From: Lachnospiraceae bacterium
GTDB lineage: Bacteria > Bacillota > Clostridia > Lachnospirales > Lachnospiraceae
Reading direction: 5' to 3'
Assembly (NCBI GenBank): GCA_019420465.1
Contig: JAHZHB010000132.1
Coordinates: 1 to 12,642 of the forward strand
Length of the DNA stretch: 12,642 nucleotides
Numbering within the stretch: the stretch's first letter is position 1; each line of letters begins with the position of its first letter. The notes beneath the pieces are model-generated. The model worked only from the letters and a program-made list of their open reading frames with translations, searched no databases and was not told the DNA's origin. The position numbers were made by a program, and so were the translations under genes. This document shows, piece after piece, positions 5,697-11,658 of this stretch.

Positions 5697-7037
5697 ATGA
5701 ATGCACAGGAACGCCAGCATATGCTGGCCACTGCCCCTATTCCCGGACTGGTGATACGCCTGTCCGTACCAACGATCATCAGTATGATGATCACTGCCCT
5801 TTACAATATGGCCGACACCTTCTTTGTCGGACAGATCGGCACCAGTGCTACAGCTGCCGTTGGTGTTGTTTTCCCGCTGATGGCTATTATTCAGGCCGGT
5901 GGCTTCTTCTTTGGTCACGGCTCCGGCAATACGATCTCCCGAAAACTCGGCGCCGGTGATACCGAAAGTGCCCGCCAGCTGTCCGGCTGTGGCTTTTATC
6001 TGGCCCTTCTGGCCGGATGCCTCTTCGGTCTGGTCTGCGCACTTTTCATCCAGCCACTGGCCCGGATGCTTGGTTCAACCGAAACCATCCTGCCCTACAC
6101 GCTGGATTACCTGCGTATCATTCTGTTTGGCGCACCGTTTATGATGGCTTCCTTTGTTCTCAACAATCAGCTCCGTTTTCAGGGCTTTGCCATGTACTCC
6201 ATGGTCGGTATGGCTTCCGGCGGTATCTTAAATATCTTTCTTGATCCGCTTCTGATCTTCGGCTTTGATATGGGTATCTCCGGTGCCGCCGTAGCTACCG
6301 TTTTCAGCCAGATCGTAGCCATGTTCATCCTGCTGGCCATGTGCCGCGCATCCAAAAGCCTGCCGCACCGGCTCAGCGACCTGAAATACGTTGGCAAATG
6401 CATCGCTGACATCGCCGGTGGCGGCCTTCCCTCCCTCTGCAGACAGGGACTGGCCAGCATCTCTACTATCGCCTTAAACCTCGCCGCCAAACCCTACGGT
6501 GACGCCGCGATCGCCGCCATGAGCATCGCCACCCGCATCACCATGTTCGCCGGATCCGCCACCATCGGCTTCGGTCAGGGCTTCCAGCCCATCTGCGGCT
6601 TTAACTTCGGCGCCGGCAACAAAAAACGTGTCATCGACGCCTTCTGGTTCTGCATGAAACTGATCACCAGCGTACTCCTTGTCGCCGCCATCCTCGGCTT
6701 CATCTTTGCCCCGCAGCTTGTCGCCCTTTTCCGCAAAGATGATCTCGATGTCATCCGCATCGGAACCATGGCCCTGCGCGCCCAGTGCATCACCATGCCC
6801 CTGACCGGCTGGATCATCCTGAACAACATGCTGTTCCAGACCATCGGCTACACCGTCCCTGCCAGCATCCTGGCCTCCGCCCGACAGGGCATCTGCTTCC
6901 TGCCGATGATCTTCATCCTGCCCCTGTGCCTCCACCTCTTCGGTGTAGAAATCGCCCAGGCCGCCGCCGACATCTGCGCCTTCCTGCTCGCCCTGTATTT
7001 TCATAAAACCAGGCTGCAGGATTTCTATATCAAATAA
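5697..7037 (+). CDS. MATE family efflux transporter
   Basis: A 446-residue multidrug and toxin extrusion protein, expected to have 12 membrane segments in two six-helix halves and to export cationic compounds in exchange for Na+ or H+. The first half opens with IRLSVPTIISMMITALYNMADTFFVGQ (about 20-46), the classic MATE start. The second half repeats it with IAGGGLPSLCRQGLASISTIALN and GFGQGFQPICGFNFGAGNKKRV, and the C terminus ends in a short cytoplasmic tail. Length is normal for the family. AGGAGG sits 8 bases before the ATG. The gene has its own promoter/operator and terminator, so it is monocistronic. Codon use shifts within the gene: mixed third positions in the first third, then almost uniformly C-ending codons toward the 3' end, facing element B. 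The substrate cannot be told from sequence. Confidence 0.93.
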   Translation: MNAQERQHMLATAPIPGLVIRLSVPTIISMMITALYNMADTFFVGQIGTSATAAVGVVFPLMAIIQAGGFFFGHGSGNTISRKLGAGDTESARQLSGCGFYLALLAGCLFGLVCALFIQPLARMLGSTETILPYTLDYLRIILFGAPFMMASFVLNNQLRFQGFAMYSMVGMASGGILNIFLDPLLIFGFDMGISGAAVATVFSQIVAMFILLAMCRASKSLPHRLSDLKYVGKCIADIAGGGLPSLCRQGLASISTIALNLAAKPYGDAAIAAMSIATRITMFAGSATIGFGQGFQPICGFNFGAGNKKRVIDAFWFCMKLITSVLLVAAILGFIFAPQLVALFRKDDLDVIRIGTMALRAQCITMPLTGWIILNNMLFQTIGYTVPASILASARQGICFLPMIFILPLCLHLFGVEIAQAAADICAFLLALYFHKTRLQDFYIK

Positions 7038-7050
7038 AATTACATACATT

Positions 7051-7100
7051 TCCCCTGTATACACCCATTCCAACAAGGTATGTATACAGGGGATTTTTTT
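7051..7100 (+). terminator. Rho-independent terminator of the MATE gene
   Basis: TCCCCTGTATACA (7051-7063) pairs perfectly with TGTATACAGGGGA (7081-7093) over 13 bp around a 17-base loop, followed by seven T (7094-7100). It lies 13 bases after the stop codon. Confidence 0.92.
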
Positions 7101-7216
7101 CTCAGATACCTGCGTATTTCCTGTCAGATATTCCTTCACTTTCTTATATACTACCTGTCAAACAATACCACGTTTACCCTATCAACACCTCTCAGTCCAT
7201 ACCCCCAGTCTCAGGC

Positions 7217-7484
7217 GGTGACGAAAAGAATGCCCGTCAGGGGATACTGTGGGTGGAAACAATTCCGCAGATCTGTTAGTATCACTTAGAACAAAAAGCA
7301 TCACAATCGGGGATGCCGGTCGGATATCAGATCCGACCGGCAAGGAAGCACCGAGCTGGAGAATATCGATTTTCCAGCGAATGCTTCCGGTTCTCCGATT
7401 GTGATGCTTTTTGTTCTTAGTGATACTTCAGATCGAAGGTGTTTCCACCCACAGTATCCCCTGACGGGCATTCTTTTCGTCACC
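7217..7484 (-). repeat. Structured palindromic element B (268 bp, reverse of A)
   Basis: Second copy of the element A family, on the opposite strand. The outer arms 7217-7260 and 7441-7484 are perfectly complementary over 44 bp (GGC/GCC extends them past one bulged C), but their sequence is mostly unrelated to A's arms. The core matches A in minus-strand sense: GATCTGAAGTATCACTAAG on one side and CTAAGTGATACTAACAGAT on the other. H1 is at 7344-7388 and H2 at 7315-7341, the same lengths as in A (45 and 27). Stem bases differ from A in compensating pairs, while loops and junction bases are unchanged. The right arm ends about 20 bp after the stop of the PduB-like gene, in a convergent gap with the MATE gene. 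No plausible protein is encoded. Confidence 0.9.
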
Positions 7485-7506
7485 CGCCGTCCGTACCTCA
7501 ACCATC

Positions 7507-8226
7507 CTATTCCAAAAACGGCGTCCCCGGAATCTCCGGATAACTTCCCATCGAGATCAGCAGCTCCAGCCCCACCTGTCTGGCCGTCAGAACCGCCTCC
7601 TTCACCGCCGAAGCATCCCCCGTCACCGCCAGGATCACCTCATTCGAATGACTCGTTCCAATACTCGGCGTCATATACTTCACGATCTTTACAGCCGCCG
7701 CCTTCATCGCCCGGTCCGCCATCACCAGACCGATCGCCGCCGGAGAACCGCAAAGAAATCCAAACGCCTGTCCCACCGGTACATCAAACGCCATATGAAG
7801 CGCCTGCCCCGCACGCGCCGAATACGCAAACTCCAGATGACCCGCCTCACTGATATACAGCTCACCCGCATTCTTATTGGTAAGCTCAAGCATCAGCGAA
7901 ACCGCCGACCTGGCCTCCTCCACATTTTCAGCACCAAGAACGATATAGTTACCATGACCGCCCCAACCCTTTGTATCACGCGGCAGGTCGATCGTCAGCA
8001 CTTTTGTATTCGTCATCTTGACTGCCTCGTCCGCAGCCGTGATCTGGCCCGCAGCACCCGTACGGGAACTGAACACACCAAGCGCATGGTACTCTTTTGG
8101 AATCCCCATCGCCTTATGCAGTTGATCATCCACACCACCGATTACCAGACCGATCGAATCCAGCACCGCTGTCCCAACAAACTCCGTCATCTGGCAATTC
8201 ATGGATATTGCATGCACATCTATCAT
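7507..8226 (-). CDS. PduB-like tandem BMC-domain shell protein
   Basis: A 239-residue trimeric (two BMC domains) shell protein of bacterial microcompartments. Such trimers build facets and pores of the protein shell around enzymes such as those for 1,2-propanediol, ethanolamine or fucose/rhamnose breakdown. Recognised PduB blocks are TEFVGTA (14-20), AADEAVKMTNTKV (64-76), IDLPRDTKG (79-87), SEAGHLEFAYSARA (126-139) and GTSHSNEVILAV (190-201), the last two in the second domain. It starts close to the short PduB' form, without the long N-terminal extension that helps core encapsulation in PduB. AAGGATG precedes the ATG by 5 bases. No other BMC shell, signature enzyme or regulator gene lies in the window, so this is an orphan; it may serve a distant compartment locus or be a relic. 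Its stop codon almost abuts element B, and its codons are strongly G/T-ending. Confidence 0.92.
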   Translation of the reverse strand: MIDVHAISMNCQMTEFVGTAVLDSIGLVIGGVDDQLHKAMGIPKEYHALGVFSSRTGAAGQITAADEAVKMTNTKVLTIDLPRDTKGWGGHGNYIVLGAENVEEARSAVSLMLELTNKNAGELYISEAGHLEFAYSARAGQALHMAFDVPVGQAFGFLCGSPAAIGLVMADRAMKAAAVKIVKYMTPSIGTSHSNEVILAVTGDASAVKEAVLTARQVGLELLISMGSYPEIPGTPFLE

Positions 8227-8310
8227 AATACATCCTTTTTCTGCATCGTATTGAAGACATCAGAAACTTTATTTTACCGGAAAAACGGACCGTCAAAAGC
8301 TTCCTTTGCC

Positions 8311-8346
8311 TGTATGTCAGCTGTATTTACATACAAAATCAGTATA
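8311..8346 (-). promoter_or_regulatory. Possible promoter and dyad upstream of the PduB-like gene
   Basis: On the minus strand a -10-like TATACT lies at 8341-8346, without a convincing -35 box. Just downstream, TGTATGT (8311-8317) and ACATACA (8329-8335) form a perfect 7-bp dyad around 11 bases, overlapping the expected start of transcription. It could be an operator. Confidence 0.3.
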
Positions 8347-8359
8347 GCATTTATCCGCT

Positions 8360-8566
8360 TCAAAAGGAAGCCTTTTCTTTTCTGTTTCCCAGCAGATAAT
8401 ATCCGATACCCACTGCATCTGCCAGAAACCACCCGATCGGAATCGATACCCATATCCCCGTCACACCGATCCAGGCAACCTTCGACAGCATATATGCCAG
8501 CACCACGCGGGTGCCCAGAGACACCACCGTAAGCACGACCGAATTCAGATCTCTGCTTTTTTTCAT
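8360..8566 (-). pseudogene. Remnant of a MATE transporter C terminus
   Basis: A 68-residue open frame, MKKSRDLNSVVLTVVSLGTR and onward, that reads like the last two membrane segments of MATE proteins (VVLTVVSLGTRVVLAYMLS, then GVTGIWVSIPIGWFLADAV). The natural stop is kept, but the remaining ~85% of the gene is missing: only 29 bp upstream is the stop codon of the ATPase gene. No good ribosome site precedes the ATG, which in intact relatives is an internal methionine. It is not a piece of the intact MATE gene in this window, which ends in a different sequence. A translated small membrane protein is possible but less likely than a decay product. Confidence 0.7.
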
Positions 8567-8595
8567 AGCGAGACTCTTTTGTATGATTACAATTT

Positions 8596-11241
8596 TCAGC
8601 GTTTTCTGAGCCGGCAGATACGGACCAGCTGTATGGTTGCTGTCGGCAAAACAGCAAGGATCAGAATACGTACAGCCTGAAGTACAGAAAGCGGCCCCAC
8701 CGCAAAGACATGTTTGAGTCCCGGCACAAACAGGACCAGAGCAAGCAAAGCTGTACCGGCAAAAAAGGCGTATAGACTGTACCGGTTACTTAACATACCG
8801 ATCTTAAACAGTGGCTCCTTTCTTCTGCAGTTGAAGCCATGGAACAGTCGGGCCAGCGTCAGTGTGGCAAACGCCATTGTGCTCGCAAGTAACGCCCCGG
8901 ATGTCCGGAGACCATTGTAATAGGCACTAAGCGTCACCACTGCGATCACAAAACCTTCTCCCAATATATCCAACATGAACTGTTTTGTCAAAATACCTGT
9001 TTTCGGATCTCTTGGTTTGTCCCGCAACAGTCCGGGATCAGCCGGCTCCATTCCGATTGCCAGTGCCGGCAGTGAATCTGTCAGAAGATTGATAAACAAC
9101 AGATGCACCGGAGCAAAAGGTACCGGCAGACCCATAAGCGATGTATACAGAACTGCCATGATCGCTGCCATATTGCCGGAAAGCAGAAACAGCACTGCAT
9201 TTTTTATATTTCGGTAAACATTCCGTCCATTGGCCACAGCCTTGATGATCGTTGCAAAATTATCATCCGCCAGTATCATGTCCGCAGCGTCCTTGGATAC
9301 CTCTGTTCCTGTGATCCCCATAGCTACACCGATATCTGCTTTTTTCAGTGCAGGCGCATCATTTACACCATCACCCGTCATCGCCACGATACAGCCTCTT
9401 CTCTGCCATGCATCCACGATACGGATCTTGTTTTCCGGAGAAACTCTGGCATAGACGGCCACCTGATGGATCACACGGTCCAGTTCGCTGTCCGTCAGTT
9501 CATCCAGTTCTGCTCCGGTAAGTGCCATATCACCCTCTTCAAAAATACCGATCTTTTGTGCGATCGCCGTTGCCGTCACCTTATGGTCTCCCGTGATCAT
9601 GATCGTACGGATCCCGGCACTCTTTGCATCCGCCACAGCCTGCACAGATTCTTCTCTCGGCGGATCCATCATGGAAACAAGGCCAAGAAAAACAAGATCA
9701 TTTTCGCTTTCCACTGTCAGCTTCTCTTTTGTCTCTTTGCAGGCAAAAGCCAGCACTCTGCGTCCTTCTTCGGAAAACATCTGATTCTGCCGCAGGATCG
9801 CTCTTTTATCCGACGCCGTCAGTGCACGGTTTGTTCCATTTTCAAGGATTTTTGTGCAGCGTCCGAGCAGGATATCCGGCGCGCCTTTAGTCAGTACCGT
9901 TTCTGTACCGTCCAGCAGATACTTTGTACTCATCAGCTTTCTGTCCGAATCAAAGGGAATCTCGTCCAGTCGCTCCATCTGATCGCGCAGTACTTCATCC
10001 GGCTCTTTTCCTGTTACCGACGCTGCCGCCAGAAAGCTGTCCTCTGCCGGTTTTACTCTTCTGAACATTTCCAGAAGCGCATACTCTGTCGGATCACCGA
10101 TTGCCTGTTCCTTGGTGATACGGGCATCATTTGTCAGCACCGCATCATACAGCAGCCGGGCCAGGGCCGGATCTGTTATATCGGCCTGTTCAGGTGTATA
10201 TACACGATTATTGGCATATATCTGCTGTACGGTCATTTTGTTCTGGGTCAGCGTACCGGTCTTGTCCGAACAGATTACAGAAACGCAGCCCAGACTCTCC
10301 ACTGCCTTCAGATCCTTGATGATCGCATGTTCTTTTGCCATCTTCTGTGTGCCAAAAGCCTGTACGATCGTGACGATCGATCCCAGTGCCTCAGGTATTG
10401 CTGCCACAGCCAGCGCAACAGCAAACAGTAAAGCATCGATCATCGGCATCTGCCGTACCATACACAGCACAAAGACCAGAACACAGACCACCATGATCGC
10501 CACAGCCAGATGTCTGCTGAACGCATCCAGACTCTGCTGTAACGGTGTTTTCCTCTGTTTTGCCGCATTCATAAGCTCTGCTATACGTCCAAGCTCCGTT
10601 GCCATGCCGGTTGCTGTGACCAGTACCATAGCACGGCCGCCGGTCACCAGACTGCCGGAGTAGACCATATTTACACGGTCGGCCAGCACGGCCTCGGCTG
10701 CAATCACGCCATCCGTCTTCTCCACATTGGCTGCCTCTCCTGTCAGTGAGCTTTCATTTACCTGCAGAGAATAATTGTGCAGGATGCGACCATCTGCCGC
10801 CACCAGATCTCCGGCTTCCAGAAGAAGGATATCGCCCGGTACAACATTTTTCGAAAGAATTTCACATACATTGCCGTCCCGGATCACTTTGGCATGCGGG
10901 GAGGACAGCTGTTTCAGGCTGTTTAATGACTTCTGTGCCTTTTCATACTGAACTGTGCCCAGTACGGCATTTAATACCAGCACCAGAAGGATCACCACCG
11001 TACTCTCAGCATTTCCCGAAAACAGAGAAATGACAGCAGCGATCACAAGGATCACGACCAAAAGATCGGCAAACTGTCCGAAAAAGACCTGCCATATACT
11101 CTGTTTCTTTTCTTCCCGCAAAACATTTTCGCCTTTTTTCGCAAGGATCTCTTCTGCCTGCTGTTCTGTCAGTCCCTGTTCTGTCACCGAAAACAGTTCG
11201 AATACCTGCTTTGTCGGATATGCCCAGTAGGTTTTACTCAT
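8596..11241 (-). CDS. P2-type cation-transporting ATPase, probable Mn2+ (Ca2+) exporter
   Basis: An 881-residue membrane ATPase. Order: N-terminal cation-ATPase domain (1-50), TM pair about 52-95, actuator domain with SLTGEA (165-170), TM3-4 with AIPEALGSIVTI (281-292), phosphorylation loop DKTGTLT (Asp326), nucleotide site KGAPD (452-456), MITGD (548-552), hinge MTGDGVNDAPALKKADIG (621-638), TM5 with LSGNMAAIMA, TM6 with NLLTDSLPALAIG (718-730), and four C-terminal helices. Asn718 and Asp722 match the SERCA TM6 ligands. TM5 has Ala where SERCA has Glu771, implying a single transported-ion site. Automatic annotation would say calcium ATPase, but the leader carries a yybP-ykoY Mn2+ riboswitch, as for the P-type ATPases YoaB of Lactococcus and MgtA of pneumococcus, so Mn2+ export is the likely role. 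AGGAGG precedes the ATG. Confidence 0.93.
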   Translation of the reverse strand: MSKTYWAYPTKQVFELFSVTEQGLTEQQAEEILAKKGENVLREEKKQSIWQVFFGQFADLLVVILVIAAVISLFSGNAESTVVILLVLVLNAVLGTVQYEKAQKSLNSLKQLSSPHAKVIRDGNVCEILSKNVVPGDILLLEAGDLVAADGRILHNYSLQVNESSLTGEAANVEKTDGVIAAEAVLADRVNMVYSGSLVTGGRAMVLVTATGMATELGRIAELMNAAKQRKTPLQQSLDAFSRHLAVAIMVVCVLVFVLCMVRQMPMIDALLFAVALAVAAIPEALGSIVTIVQAFGTQKMAKEHAIIKDLKAVESLGCVSVICSDKTGTLTQNKMTVQQIYANNRVYTPEQADITDPALARLLYDAVLTNDARITKEQAIGDPTEYALLEMFRRVKPAEDSFLAAASVTGKEPDEVLRDQMERLDEIPFDSDRKLMSTKYLLDGTETVLTKGAPDILLGRCTKILENGTNRALTASDKRAILRQNQMFSEEGRRVLAFACKETKEKLTVESENDLVFLGLVSMMDPPREESVQAVADAKSAGIRTIMITGDHKVTATAIAQKIGIFEEGDMALTGAELDELTDSELDRVIHQVAVYARVSPENKIRIVDAWQRRGCIVAMTGDGVNDAPALKKADIGVAMGITGTEVSKDAADMILADDNFATIIKAVANGRNVYRNIKNAVLFLLSGNMAAIMAVLYTSLMGLPVPFAPVHLLFINLLTDSLPALAIGMEPADPGLLRDKPRDPKTGILTKQFMLDILGEGFVIAVVTLSAYYNGLRTSGALLASTMAFATLTLARLFHGFNCRRKEPLFKIGMLSNRYSLYAFFAGTALLALVLFVPGLKHVFAVGPLSVLQAVRILILAVLPTATIQLVRICRLRKR

Positions 11242-11265
11242 TTTTATTCCTCCTTATTTTACAGC

Positions 11266-11300
11266 TGCGCAATCAAAATGGGGCCATTATTGATATGCAT
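11266..11300. repeat. Short dyad related to the one upstream of ppdK (copy 2)
   Basis: CAATCAAAATGG and CCATTATTGAT form a bulged stem with the same one-base asymmetry as copy 1 at 1188-1233. The flanks are alike too (GCAT, two variable bases, then CAAAAAA). It lies between the riboswitch terminator and the ATPase ribosome site, so it is in the mRNA leader. As in copy 1, it directly follows a leftward terminator's T run and precedes a minus-strand gene. Confidence 0.5.
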
Positions 11301-11303
11301 AAC

Positions 11304-11346
11304 AAAAAAAGACCCTTATTGCACAACAAAAGTACAATAAAAGTCT
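11304..11346 (-). terminator. Riboswitch-controlled terminator upstream of the ATPase gene
   Basis: In the minus-strand RNA, AGACUUUUAUUG (11346-11335) pairs over 12 bp, with two G-U pairs, with CAAUAAGGGUCU (11321-11310), and is followed by seven U. The 5' arm of this stem overlaps the 3' side of the riboswitch's closing helix, so the two structures are mutually exclusive. Confidence 0.8.
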
Positions 11347-11463
11347 CGTTCCATCTGTGTATGTGTACTGTCCGGTTGTCCCCTGATCCTGTAGCGGTCA
11401 GAGACAGCGTGATGACGAACAGCACAACACCGGATCACCGGTGCGAACTACTCCCTGTTATTT
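11335..11463 (-). promoter_or_regulatory. yybP-ykoY (Mn2+) riboswitch aptamer
   Basis: On the minus strand the leader begins AAAUAACAGGGAGUAG, carrying the family's hallmark GGGAGUAG. It continues through a CACCGG/CCGGUG hairpin region, CGUCAUCACGC, a second hairpin (UGUCUCUGA/UCAGGGGACA), then ACCGGAC, and closes with GAACGAGACUUUUAUU. The CGUCA..hairpin..CCGG..(A/G)CGAGACUUU order matches known yybP-ykoY aptamers. AAUAA at the 5' end pairs with UUAUU at the 3' end as helix P1. The family binds Mn2+ and stabilises P1. Here that would sequester the terminator's 5' arm, so the inferred logic is ON with Mn2+. Transcription starts almost at the first base of the aptamer, from the promoter at 11469-11497. 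Confidence 0.82.
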
Positions 11464-11468
11464 CTGCA

Positions 11469-11497
11469 ACAATAACATAGCAAAGCCGAATTGTCAA
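11469..11497 (-). promoter_or_regulatory. Promoter of the riboswitch-ATPase transcript
   Basis: On the minus strand a perfect -35 box TTGACA (11492-11497), a 17-bp spacer and TATTGT (11469-11474) place the start around 11462, at the 5' edge of the riboswitch. Confidence 0.75.
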
Positions 11498-11529
11498 ATC
11501 TTTTCTTGTGACATTTCTGCTGATTTTTC

Positions 11530-11547
11530 TGTACTTTTCCCCGTACA
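11530..11547. promoter_or_regulatory. TGTAC/GTACA dyad between the ATPase and pyk promoters
   Basis: TGTAC (11530-11534) and GTACA (11543-11547) flank TTTTCCCC. The site lies upstream of both divergent promoters and resembles the CTGTAC/GTACAG dyad at 2456-2472, with a longer spacer. A regulator site is possible but unproven. Confidence 0.25.
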
Positions 11548-11575
11548 TTTTCTCCCTGTTTTTCTTCCGATGGAA

Positions 11576-11604
11576 TTGTAAGAAGGGAATAAATCTGCTA
11601 CTAT
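11576..11604 (+). promoter_or_regulatory. Probable pyk promoter
   Basis: TTGTAA (11576-11581), a 17-bp spacer and TACTAT (11599-11604) predict a start near 11611 and a leader of about 48 nt. That leader contains a 7-bp dyad, TAGATGA (11612-11618) and TCATCTA (11635-11641). Confidence 0.5.
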
Positions 11605-11658
11605 AGACTGATAGATGACCTGTTTTAAGATCAATCATCTAAGAAATGGAGAATGACT

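Noticed and set aside
7301..7501. Short frames in elements A and B giving similar peptides (LSDTSDRR, EAFAGKSIFS)
   Set aside because: The similarity is explained by the shared DNA element, and the peptides include translations of both strands of the stems. There is no ribosome site or protein-like pattern. Such 'hypothetical proteins' are probably mis-annotations of this repeat.
8357..8376. Plus-strand terminator (GCTTC/GAAGC followed by CTTTTCTTTT)
   Set aside because: The stem is only 5 bp and no plus-strand gene precedes it. On the minus strand it has no T run.
9103..10431. 442-codon plus-strand frame antisense to the ATPase gene
   Set aside because: Shadow frame over a fully conserved P-type ATPase. 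The Cys/His/Arg-rich product is typical of antisense reading.
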